Shown: positions 33,386 to 41,134 of the stretch, piece after piece
How the letters are laid out: every line of letters begins with the position of its first letter
How positions within the stretch are numbered: the stretch's first letter is position 1
Assembly: GCA_965214795.1 (NCBI GenBank)
Contig: OZ243976.1
Span: 1,240,001-1,304,000 of the forward strand
DNA: 64,000 bases
Source of the DNA: JAJDXW01 sp965214795
GTDB lineage: Bacteria; Pseudomonadota; Gammaproteobacteria; HK1
Reading direction: 5' to 3'
Notes under the pieces: generated by a model
Databases searched by the model: none
Seen by the model: only the letters and a program-made list of their open reading frames with translations
What the model was told of the DNA's origin: nothing
Made by a program: the position numbers and the translations under genes

Positions 33386-35262
33386 TCACGGAACGCGGCC
33401 CGTTGCGTTCTCGCGCGGCGAGTCGCGGGTGAGATCGACGACCCGCGAGACCTCTTCGATCGTCGATGACCCGTCGGCGACGCGCCGCATCGCGTCGCGT
33501 GCGAGCGAGACGAAACCCTGCCGCTCCGCCGCTTCGAGCAGCTCGTGGGCGGGGCGCGCCGGGCCACCAGGGCGTCCAGCCCGGCATCGAACCGAAGGAC
33601 CTCGGTGAGCGCGATCCGCCCCCGATAGCCCTGGTGGTCGCACCGGGAACAGCCGACCGGGAGAAAGGGTGCGAACGGACCCGGGCTCTCCTCCCCGGCA
33701 CCTGCTCCGGCGCCTGCCCCCGCTCCCGCATCCCCCTCTCCCGGAGGGCGGTCGCGCGCCGCCCGTTCCGGGCCGGCCGGCGCCGCGGGCGTTCCCGCCG
33801 GTGAGGCGGCCGCCACCGGCTCCCGGCACGCGCGGCAGAGCCGGCGCACAAGGCGCTGGGCGACGATCCCGATGATGTTGCCGGCCAGCACGCCGGGGGC
33901 GACCCCGATGTCGAGGAGCCGCGGGATCGCGCCGACCGCGGAGTTCGTGTGCAGGGTCGAGTAGACCTGGTGGCCGGTCATCGCGGCCCGGAAGGCCATC
34001 GTCGCGGTGTCCGCGTCCCGGATCTCGCCGACCAGGATGATGTCCGGGTCCTGCCGCATGAGGCTCCTCACCCCGTTGGCGAAGTCGAGCTTGACCGCCT
34101 CGTTGACCGACGTCTGGCGGATCCGGCTCATCGGGTACTCGACCGGGTCTTCGAGGGTCATGATGTTGATCGCTTCGCGGTCGAGGTGGGCCAGGATCGA
34201 GTAGAGGGTGGTGGTCTTCCCGCTGCCCGTCGGTCCGGTGACCAGGATCACGCCCTCCGGGCGTTCCATCATCCGGCGGAGCTCCGCGAGGGCGTGGGGA
34301 GACATCCCGAGCCCGTCCAGCGCCACGATCCCGCGGCTGCGGTCGAGCACGCGAAGCACGATGTTCTCGCCGTGCGCGGTGGGAAGCGAGGACACCCGGT
34401 AGTCGATGTCGTGGCCGGAGACGGAGAGGGTCATGCGGCCGTCCTGGGGGGCCCGCGTCTCCGCGATGTTCATGCCGCACAGGACCTTGAGGCGGACGGC
34501 GATGGCGGACCAGTAGCTGCGGTGAAGGCTTCGGACCTGGCGCAGCACGCCGTCGATCCGGTACCGCACTCGCAGGAACCCGGCTTCCGGCTCGAAGTGG
34601 ATGTCGGAGGCTCCCCGCTTCACCGCGTCGGACAGCAGCACGTCGACGAGCCGGACGATCGGCTGGCTGTATTCGTCGGCGCTCGCCGGGAGGGCGCTCG
34701 GGTCGGCCTCGCCGGTCTCGATCTCATGCAGGATCCCGGGGACGGAAAGATCGTGGCGCCAGGCGCGTTCCAGGAATCGTTCGATGTCCGAGCGGCCGGC
34801 GAGGCGCGGGACGATCTCCACCTCGCCGTCGAACAGCGAGCGGAGGTGATCGAGCGCGATCACGTCGAAGGGATCGGCCATCGCGACGGTGAGCCGCCGC
34901 GGAGCGCCATCGTCCGGGCCGCGCTCCAGGGTCAGGCCGACGGCCAGGAACCGCCGGGCGACCGGCTCCGGAATCGCCGCCGCCGCGTCGGCCTCGGCCA
35001 CCGTCCGGCCGAGGTCGACGCCTTCCACCCCGAGGGCGCCGCCGACCGCGTCGCGAATGATCGCCTCGGTGACGAACCCGAGCTTCGCGAGGACCTCCAC
35101 GAACCGGGCGCCGGTGCTCGACTGCTCGGTGAGGGCGATCCGGGCCTGGTCCTCGCTGATGGCGCCCGTCTCGACGAGCAGGGTGCCGACGTGGTCGAGT
35201 CCGGCCATCTCGCCGGCGGGGCGGGCAGTGCCTCGCGCCGACGCGGTCGGTCGCATCTTCAC
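33386..35262 (-). CDS. GspE/PilB/MshE-family assembly ATPase, apparently frameshifted near its 3' end
   Basis: About 625 residues of a type II secretion/type IV pilus extension ATPase. An N-terminal MshEN/GspE-N domain (residues 15-160) precedes the motor domain with Walker A GPTGSGKTTTLYSI, Asp box LEDPVEYPM, Walker B DIILVGEIRDADTA and His box GHQVYSTLHTN. The zinc knuckle is C-x2-C (LCRAC) with C-x2-C (CSRCDHQG), separated by a long Ala/Gly insertion. Near 33550 the frame breaks: after LDALVARRAP the expected AHELLEAAERQGFVSLA is found in another frame that stops at 33386. One missing base explains it; a sequencing error is possible. GTG 35262 overlaps the secretin stop. Confidence 0.85.
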
Positions 35263-37709
35263 GGGCGTCCCCCGGCCCGCCCCGCGAGCGCCGCGACCCG
35301 CTCCCGGACGGCGCGCACGTCGAAGGCGGGAGGCGACAGGGAGGCGAGATCGAGCGCGTCGCGGTAGTGGTCCAGGGCCAGGCGGGTCCGGGCGTGCCGG
35401 TCCGCGTTGACCGCGAGGTTGTACGCCGGGTCGGGGTTCGAGGGCGCGGCGCGGCGGGCGGCCCGATGGGCGTCCGCGGCCGCTTCCCACTTGCCCTGTC
35501 CGGCGAGGGCGTTCCCGAGCGCCACCTGGAGCCAGGCCGCTTCCGGTGCGAGCGATACCCGTCGCGCGAGCTCCCGTGCACGAGGGGCCGGGTCCTGGCC
35601 GCGGTCGAGCACGAACGACATCGTCCGCCCGATGTCGTGGTCCGGGTCGAGGGCGACCAGGCGCTGGTACCACACGCGGGCCTCCGCGCTGCGTCCTTCG
35701 CGGAGCGCCACTGCGGCGAGACCGGGAAGCGCATCGAGCGGCCGCGTGTCCAGGGCTCGGAGGTAGGCAGCCCGCGCAGTGCGGTGGTCGCCGCGCTCGA
35801 ATGCTCCCCACGCCCGGCCGAGCAGTTCGTCCGCGGGGTTTGCGGCCCGCGCGCGATCGAATCGGAGCCGCCCCGGGTCGCCCGTTCCCGGCGGAGCCGG
35901 GCGCCGGGGGGCCGCGAACGGCGCGGTCCGGCCGCGGTCGTCGATGCCGGCGTCCGTCGTCGCCGGCTCGCCCGTGGTGGGCCACCAGCGGCGGTACTTT
36001 CCGAGGTCCCCGGCGAGATTCGGCTCCCGGACCACCGTCGGGCGCAGGAATACGATGAGCTCCGTCTTGTCCTGAACCCGGTCCCGATATCGGAATGCGG
36101 CCCCGATGCCCGGCAGCCGGGACAGGAGAGGGACTCCGATCGTGTCGTCGCGCGCCTCCTCCCGCATGAGCCCCCCGAGCACCGCGACCTCGCCGCTTCT
36201 GAGGCGCAGCACCGACTCGATCTCGCGGACCGCGACCTCCGGGATCCGGCTCTCCACGCCGGCCGCCGCCAGTTCCGGGTTCGGATCGACCACGAATCCG
36301 CTCTCCCGGGTGACGGTGGGACGGATCTTCAGGATGATCTCGTCGTCCGCGGCGACCGACGGGGTCACGAGCAGGATGAGGCCGACCGGGACCGTGTGCA
36401 GCTTGGTCCGGACGTTGCGCTCGACCAGGGTGTCGCTCCTCTCGGTCCGGACCTCGGAGGTGAAGAACACCCGGTTCTCGGCGATCTTGACGATCGCGGT
36501 CTGGTTGTTGAGGGCCATGACGAGCGGGGTGGAGAGGACCCGCACGTCCCCGAACTCGGAGAGGAGCCGGACCGTCACCGACAGGTCGGGGATGGAGAGT
36601 CCGACAAGGGGCGGGGAGGCGAGGCTCCCGCCGAGAAGACTCGACTCGATCGCGACGTCGCCGAAGACCCGGGAGAAGTCGACCCCGGCCCGGAAGCGGT
36701 CGTCGAGATCGACCTCCACGATCGTCGCCTCCACGAGCACCTGGCGGCGCGCGCTGGCGAGGATGCGATCGAGCAGCAGCGCCACCTCGCGATGGCCGGC
36801 GGCGCGCGCCCGTACTGCGATGAGGCTGGTCTCACGATGCGCGAACACGCTCGCGGGGCCGTCCGGAGCCTCGCCGAGCACTCCCCGCACCGACTCGACC
36901 AACGCATCCCAGAAGCGGTTCTCGGCCCGTGCCTTCACGTTCGCGGTCGAGCCGTTCTCCTCGCCGCCCGGCGCCTCGATCCCGCCTCCGACCCCGGTAC
37001 CGACCTCGTTCACCGTTTCGGTCTCGCGGGCGAGGGGGACGTAGTCGATCGGGTAGGTGCGCAGCACGGGCTCGTCGCGGCGGGCGACGAGGGTGCCGTC
37101 CTCGATCTCGACGCGCAGGTCCGCGTGCCGGGAGATGCGTTCGATCAGGCCGGCGAGCGGCTCGTCGACCGCGTTCATGCTCACTCGCTCCTCGATCCCG
37201 GGGTCGATGTCCATGTCGACGCCGGCATCGCGGGCGAGGGCGAAGAGGAGCTCGCGGACGGGTACGTCCTCCACCGAGACGGACCAGGTCTCGACCGGCG
37301 GCCCGGGAGCGGGCCTCGGCACCGGGGGCGGGGTCTGCACCAGGGGCGGGATGGGGGCGGGCTCGCGATCCTCGGGGGCCGGAAGCAGCGTCGCGCAGCC
37401 CGCGGCGAGAAAGAGCGCCGCGATCGGGACCGAGAACGATGCGGGGAGCCGGCATCGGGCGGACCGGCGCCGGCCCCCCCGGCCCGCGCCCCCGGTGGAC
37501 CCCCCGGTGTACTCCCGGGTGGACTCCCGGGTGGACTCCCGGGGGTTCCCGAGCGCCGTCGCGGTCGCGAGCGGGGTCCGGCCGGCGGTCCGGTCCGGCC
37601 GGGTTTCTTCCGCTCCGCGGCGTACCCGCGCGCCGGGCCTGGCCGGGCCCGTCCCCGGCGCCGGTCTCGTGTCGTCCCGCCCGATTGGTATCGAATTCGT
37701 GTTGCCCAT
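35259..37709 (-). CDS. MshL/GspD-like secretin fused to a C-terminal TPR domain
   Basis: About 816 residues. A lipoprotein-like signal (IAALFLAAGC, Cys near residue 112) is followed by an STN/secretin N domain (WSVSVEDVPVRELLFALARD) and N domains with Asn/Gly linkers. The secretin C domain spans VLVEATIVEVDLDDRF to the family signature VAVLGGLMREEARD, ending ELIVFLRPTVVREP. The last 200 residues are TPR units (NPDPAYNLAVNADRHARTRL) resembling MshN, which is a separate gene in MSHA loci. The secretin forms the outer-membrane pore. The start is unclear: ATG 37709 leaves about 85 residues before the signal, including a REST-type tandem repeat, and no nearer start codon is available. Confidence 0.82.
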   Translation of the reverse strand: MGNTNSIPIGRDDTRPAPGTGPARPGARVRRGAEETRPDRTAGRTPLATATALGNPRESTRESTREYTGGSTGGAGRGGRRRSARCRLPASFSVPIAALFLAAGCATLLPAPEDREPAPIPPLVQTPPPVPRPAPGPPVETWSVSVEDVPVRELLFALARDAGVDMDIDPGIEERVSMNAVDEPLAGLIERISRHADLRVEIEDGTLVARRDEPVLRTYPIDYVPLARETETVNEVGTGVGGGIEAPGGEENGSTANVKARAENRFWDALVESVRGVLGEAPDGPASVFAHRETSLIAVRARAAGHREVALLLDRILASARRQVLVEATIVEVDLDDRFRAGVDFSRVFGDVAIESSLLGGSLASPPLVGLSIPDLSVTVRLLSEFGDVRVLSTPLVMALNNQTAIVKIAENRVFFTSEVRTERSDTLVERNVRTKLHTVPVGLILLVTPSVAADDEIILKIRPTVTRESGFVVDPNPELAAAGVESRIPEVAVREIESVLRLRSGEVAVLGGLMREEARDDTIGVPLLSRLPGIGAAFRYRDRVQDKTELIVFLRPTVVREPNLAGDLGKYRRWWPTTGEPATTDAGIDDRGRTAPFAAPRRPAPPGTGDPGRLRFDRARAANPADELLGRAWGAFERGDHRTARAAYLRALDTRPLDALPGLAAVALREGRSAEARVWYQRLVALDPDHDIGRTMSFVLDRGQDPAPRARELARRVSLAPEAAWLQVALGNALAGQGKWEAAADAHRAARRAAPSNPDPAYNLAVNADRHARTRLALDHYRDALDLASLSPPAFDVRAVRERVAALAGRAGGRP
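37508..37543 (-). repeat. 12-bp tandem repeat in the secretin leader
   Basis: Three near-identical 12-base units (TGGACTCCCGGG on the + strand) at 37508-37543, with decayed further units on the + strand left of 37508. They encode the repeated tetrapeptide REST, REST, REYT ahead of the signal peptide. Slippage here could change the length of the N-terminal region without breaking the frame. Confidence 0.75.
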
Positions 37710-37822
37710 GCCGCATCCGCCTTCGCGAAGCGGGAATTCTGCGAGCGGGCGGTCGGGCCGGAACAGGGGCGAACGGCGCGTCCTCGCCCGGAGATCGGGC
37801 CGCCGTTCGTAGGGATCGGGGC
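37690..37822. repeat. Direct repeat, copy 2 (partner at 33008-33140)
   Basis: About 130 bases around the secretin start match 33008-33140 imperfectly in the same orientation. Both copies carry ATTCGTGT, AATTCTGCG, GGAACAGGG and TCGGGCCG followed by TTCGTAGG and ATCGGGGC. The overlap with the assigned start codon adds doubt to that start. Confidence 0.65.
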
Positions 37823-37890
37823 GGGCGAGCGTAGGCGTTGCGCTCCGGGTTCCCCACTCCGGGTGCAACGGGCCTGGGGCGCATGTCTCA

Positions 37891-38066
37891 CCGGCCTCCT
37901 GTTGCGGATGCCGATCCGCTCGCGCTGGCGGGCCGTACTCCTGCAAGCCGCTTCGACCGCGCGCACGCGCCAGTGTCGAACTAGCCCGAAAAAATCACCG
38001 ACTTCCTGCTGCGGCCGCCAATCCGCTCGTGGTAGCGGGCCGTACTCCCTCAAGCCGCTTCGACGT
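37891..38066. repeat. Dispersed repeat family: one partial and one full copy
   Basis: The segment 37981-38066 (beginning CTAGCCCGAAAAAATCACCG) matches 45132-45217 over about 85 bases with few differences, including CTTCCTGCTGCGGCCGCC, GCGGGCCGTACTCC and CAAGCCGC. A partial copy of the second half lies just before it, at about 37891-37957. The family core also occurs inverted at 38141-38163 and 7019-7042. Confidence 0.8.
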
Positions 38067-38280
38067 AGTGTCGGCTACGCCTTCAGCGTCTTTCGGTCCG
38101 TGCGGCCCACTACCACGGCATCTTGGCGCCCTCGCGACGAAAGTCGGTGATTTTTTCGGGCTAGTGTCGGCTACGCCTCGGCAGCGTGCACGCGCTCTTT
38201 CGGTCCGTTCGACCCGCTGCTGTCACATCTCGGGGCGTCTCCGCGCCCTCGCGACCAGCAATTCTCATTTTGCTCGTCGG
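38066..38280. repeat. Imperfect tandem duplication of about 100 bp
   Basis: Unit A begins at 38066 and unit B at 38162, both with TAGTGTCGGCTACGCCT. Both continue with CTTTCGGTCCGT, CGCCCTCGCGAC and a T-rich end (GTGATTTTTTCGGG in A, CTCATTTTGCTCGTCGGG in B). Neither codes for a plausible protein. Unit A contains the inverted core of the dispersed repeat. Confidence 0.7.
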
Positions 38281-38315
38281 GTCCCGCGGCAGGACCGGCA
38301 CGAGCCCTTCGGGCC

Positions 38316-38368
38316 GTGTGGACAAGGCGTGGACAACGCGGGCGCGTTGCCCACCGCCTTGCCCACAC
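38316..38368. repeat. Long hairpin with DnaA-box-like 9-mers
   Basis: The left arm (38316-38340) and right arm (38343-38368) pair almost fully around a two-base loop. Within the arms are four 9-mers close to the DnaA box TTATCCACA: TTGTCCACA and TTGTCCACG on the minus strand, TTGCCCACC and TTGCCCACA on the + strand. It could be a transcription terminator-like structure, a protein-binding site or chance. The whole gap 37710-38582 shows no gene; NfeD starts at 38583. Confidence 0.6.
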
Positions 38369-38582
38369 TCTCGCGCCTCTCGCCCACAAGCTCCACAGGA
38401 CCAACCACCAGTGATCCAGAGAAGGACAACCGGACAACCCTTGTGCTACAAAACCGGACAGCTCTATTTGTTGCCAACACTGCTGCCTCGCGACGTAGCC
38501 CGGTGAGATATGCGCGCTAGAATGGTGCGGCGGAGGTTCGGAGGGCCGGCAGGATCGCCCTCGGGGTCAGGGGGAGGACCGC

Positions 38583-39074
38583 GTGGAACTCGACTGGACG
38601 GCGCTCCTCGTATCGTTCGGGCTGCTCGGCGCGGCCGCGATCCTGGTCGTCCTCGAGGTCTTCGTGGTCTCGTTCGGGCTGCTGCTCATCGCGGCCGTCG
38701 CGTGCGCGGCCGGCTCGATCCGGTACGCCTTCGCCGCCCACGACGCGACGGGCTGGACGAGTGCGGTCCTCATCCCCGTCGGGGCGCTCTTCGCGGCGCG
38801 CTGGGGGCTCGCCCGGGTACGTGCTTCGCGCTCCGCGGTACCCAAGTCCGAGGTCGTCGCGGACGCCGGCTACCGGCACGTCGCCGAGCGGCTCGCGATC
38901 GGCCCCGGCTCCGAGGGGGTGCTCGTCACACCGGCCCGCCCGGTCGGCCGGGCCCGCTTCGCGGGCGGCGAGTGCGACGTGCAGGTGCACGGCCCGGTCC
39001 TCGAGGCGGGGGCCGAGGTCGTCGTCGAGCGCATCGACGGCCCGATCATCTTCGTGACCCAACCGCCGCCCTGA
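38583..39074 (+). CDS. NfeD-family membrane protein, short form
   Basis: A 163-residue NfeD protein. Residues 5-70 hold hydrophobic segments (LLVSFGLLGAAAILVVLEVF, then LLLIAAVACAAGS and a third) and residues about 100-160 form the OB-fold cytoplasmic domain (GSEGVLVTPARPVGRARF, VEAGAEVVVERIDG-like ending). Short NfeD proteins pair with flotillin-like SPFH proteins and affect membrane organisation. GTG 38583 is the start. The flotillin-like floA gene follows 67 bases later, which strongly supports the call. Confidence 0.85.
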   Translation: MELDWTALLVSFGLLGAAAILVVLEVFVVSFGLLLIAAVACAAGSIRYAFAAHDATGWTSAVLIPVGALFAARWGLARVRASRSAVPKSEVVADAGYRHVAERLAIGPGSEGVLVTPARPVGRARFAGGECDVQVHGPVLEAGAEVVVERIDGPIIFVTQPPP

Positions 39075-39141
39075 TCGCGGCGTCATTCCCCGCGCGAGCC
39101 GCCCGGGGAGTCATTTCAGGAACCAAGGAGACCCGTCCGAC

Positions 39142-40179
39142 ATGATCATCGAGCTCATCGGCCTCGCGATCGGGGCGATCATCGTCCTCGTCATATTCGC
39201 GCTCATCTGGAACTCGTTCTGGCTCTGGTGGCAATCCATCCTCTCCAACGCCCCGGTGAGCCTGGTCCAGATCATCTTCATGCGTTTCCGCAAGGTGAAC
39301 CCCGGCACCATCGTCACCGCGCGCATCACGGCCCGGAAGGCGGGGATCGAGGTCACCGCCGACGATCTCGAGGCGCACTATCTCGCGGGCGGCAACGTCG
39401 TGCGGGTGGTGCAGGCGATCATCTCCGCCAACAAGGCGAACATCGTGCTCACCTACGACCGCTGCTGCGCGATCGACCTCGCCGGCCGCGACGTCAAGGA
39501 GGCGGTGGACACTTCCGTCAACCCCAAGGTGATCGACGTGCCGTCCGGCACCATGGCGCGCAGCACCATCGACGCGATCGCGGGCGACGGGATCCAGCTC
39601 AGGGTGAAGGCGCGGGTCACGGTGCGGACCAACCTCGAGCGGCTGGTCGGCGGCGCCACCGAAGAGACGATCGTGGCCCGGGTCGGCGAGGGCATCGTGA
39701 CCACCATCGGGTCGGCCGAGAACCATATGCGGGTCCTCGAGAACCCGGACCAGATCTCCAAGGTGGTGCTCGAGCGCGGACTCGACTCGGGGACCGCGTT
39801 CGAGATCCTGTCGATCGACATCGCGGACATCGACGTCGGGGACAACGTCGGGGCGCGGCTCAAGATCGACCAGGCCGAAGCCGAGAAGCAGGTGGCCCAG
39901 GCACAGGCGGAGCGCCAGCGGGCGCTGGCGGTGGCCCGGGAGCAGGAGATGGTCGCCCTCGTTCAGGAGAACCAGGCCAAGGTGGTGCTCGCCGAGGCGG
40001 AGGTGCCGAAGGCGATCGCGGACGCGTTCCGGAGCGGCAACCTCGGCATCATGGACTACTACGGCATGCAGAACATCCAGGCCGACACGCGGATGCGGGC
40101 GAGCCTGGCCGGCGGAGAGCGGGGCGAGGAGGACGGGGGGCAGTCCGGCGCGTCGTCGCCGGGCGCCGACCCGCGCTGA
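39142..40179 (+). CDS. floA: Flotillin-like protein FloA
   Basis: A 345-residue FloA (YqfA) protein. One N-terminal membrane segment (residues 4-28, IGLAIGAIIVLVIFALIWNS) is followed by the SPFH-like region: MRFRKVNPGTIVTARITARK, VVRVVQAIISANKANIVLTY and RVGEGIVTTIGSAENHMRVL. A coiled-coil tail rich in Glu, Ala and Gln (AEKQVAQAQAERQRALAVAR) precedes a disordered end. FloA forms membrane foci that organise signalling and secretion proteins. Most described members are from Firmicutes; it also occurs in Gram-negative bacteria with NfeD, as here. Confidence 0.95.
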   Translation: MIIELIGLAIGAIIVLVIFALIWNSFWLWWQSILSNAPVSLVQIIFMRFRKVNPGTIVTARITARKAGIEVTADDLEAHYLAGGNVVRVVQAIISANKANIVLTYDRCCAIDLAGRDVKEAVDTSVNPKVIDVPSGTMARSTIDAIAGDGIQLRVKARVTVRTNLERLVGGATEETIVARVGEGIVTTIGSAENHMRVLENPDQISKVVLERGLDSGTAFEILSIDIADIDVGDNVGARLKIDQAEAEKQVAQAQAERQRALAVAREQEMVALVQENQAKVVLAEAEVPKAIADAFRSGNLGIMDYYGMQNIQADTRMRASLAGGERGEEDGGQSGASSPGADPR

Positions 40180-40188
40180 GGAGTCGAG

Positions 40189-40779
40189 ATGGCGGGTTCG
40201 CTGATGGAGCGCCTTCGGGCGCGGGTCGAGAAGCTGCAGGAGGAGCTGGAGCCGGAGGCGGGCTTCGATCGCCGGGCGTACGGCTACGACGACGATGTCG
40301 GCGGCGAGGACGCGACGTTCGAGGACATCGCCCCCGAGGAAGAGTCTCCGTGGCGCCGGCCGGGGAGCGGCCCGCCGGAGCCGGAGCCCCGTCCGGGTCC
40401 GACGGCCGGGAGCGAGGACGGGTCGGAAGCGGCTCCGCCGCGGGCGGCGCATGAACCTCGGCGAGCCGCGGCGCGCCGGGAAGCGTTCGATCCGTTCGCA
40501 GTCCGCCGCGGGCAGGCCGTATCCGGCCTCCGGCGGGACACCCCTTCGCCGCCGTCGCGGGCGGCGCGGGCGGCCGAGCGGTCCCCCGGCTCCCCGGCTG
40601 CCGGAGTTCGCCCCGCTTCGCGCGATGCCGAACGGACGGGCGCCCGCCGGACGACCCGCAGAACGACCCGCGGGCGCCTTCGGGCCCGCCTCCGCCAGCC
40701 CGAGTCGCTGCGCGACCTGTTCCTCCTCCGGGAGGTGATCGACCGGCCGGTCGCCCTCCGCCGGGGCCTCCGTCGCTGA
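40189..40779 (+). CDS. Conserved hypothetical protein of the nfeD-floA operon
   Basis: A 196-residue protein starting nine bases after the floA stop behind GAGG. The first 60 residues are charged and acidic (ERLRARVEKLQEELEPEAG), the middle is a low-complexity Pro/Arg/Ala linker, and the end has a compact helical motif (LRQPESLRDLFLLREVIDRP). A similar ending, SLR.AF.LREIL..P, is common in small proteins downstream of SPFH or floA genes, so this end may be the interaction site. There is no signal peptide or membrane segment. The function is unknown; a scaffold role with FloA is inference. Confidence 0.65.
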   Translation: MAGSLMERLRARVEKLQEELEPEAGFDRRAYGYDDDVGGEDATFEDIAPEEESPWRRPGSGPPEPEPRPGPTAGSEDGSEAAPPRAAHEPRRAAARREAFDPFAVRRGQAVSGLRRDTPSPPSRAARAAERSPGSPAAGVRPASRDAERTGARRTTRRTTRGRLRARLRQPESLRDLFLLREVIDRPVALRRGLRR

Positions 40780-40924
40780 GGCTCGCACACCCGGCTCTCC
40801 CCGGCGCCGGAAGGCCCAGGGCCGACGATGCGCACGTCAGCTGGTGGAGGTCGGGTCTCGACATGACCGCAATGCGGACAGGTCGAGGCCTGATTGCGCA
40901 CGATCCTCACCTGGTTTGCCCCCG

Positions 40925-40971
40925 GGGCGAACCCGGGCGAACCCGGGGCGAACCCGGGCGAACCCGGGCGC
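40925..40971. repeat. 10-11 bp tandem repeat, about 4-5 units
   Basis: The unit CGAACCCGGG (with or without an extra G) is repeated from 40925 to 40971. It lies in the 355-base gap between the floA operon and the convergent hyuB gene. I see no gene in that gap. The units are too short and have no spacers, so this is not a CRISPR. Confidence 0.8.
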
Positions 40972-41134
40972 AGAGGGAGACTCCGCGGGTACCGGTGCGC
41001 GGGCCGGATGCGGATGAGGATTGCCCTCTCCGACCACGATTTCGCCTGACGGGATGGGCACCTGAGGTTCGTACGCAATCGGGTGTCGATGAGGACCGGT
41101 GCGGCGAAATGGGGGGCGGTCGCGGGGCGGGCGG

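Noticed and set aside
32959..33550. C-terminal extension of the assembly ATPase read straight through the frameshift
   Set aside because: The extension has no similarity to the family, while the neighbouring frame gives the expected C-terminus and a stop at 33386.
40925..40971. Possible CRISPR-like array
   Set aside because: Units are 10-11 bases, directly adjacent with no spacers, and no cas genes are present. It is a simple tandem repeat.
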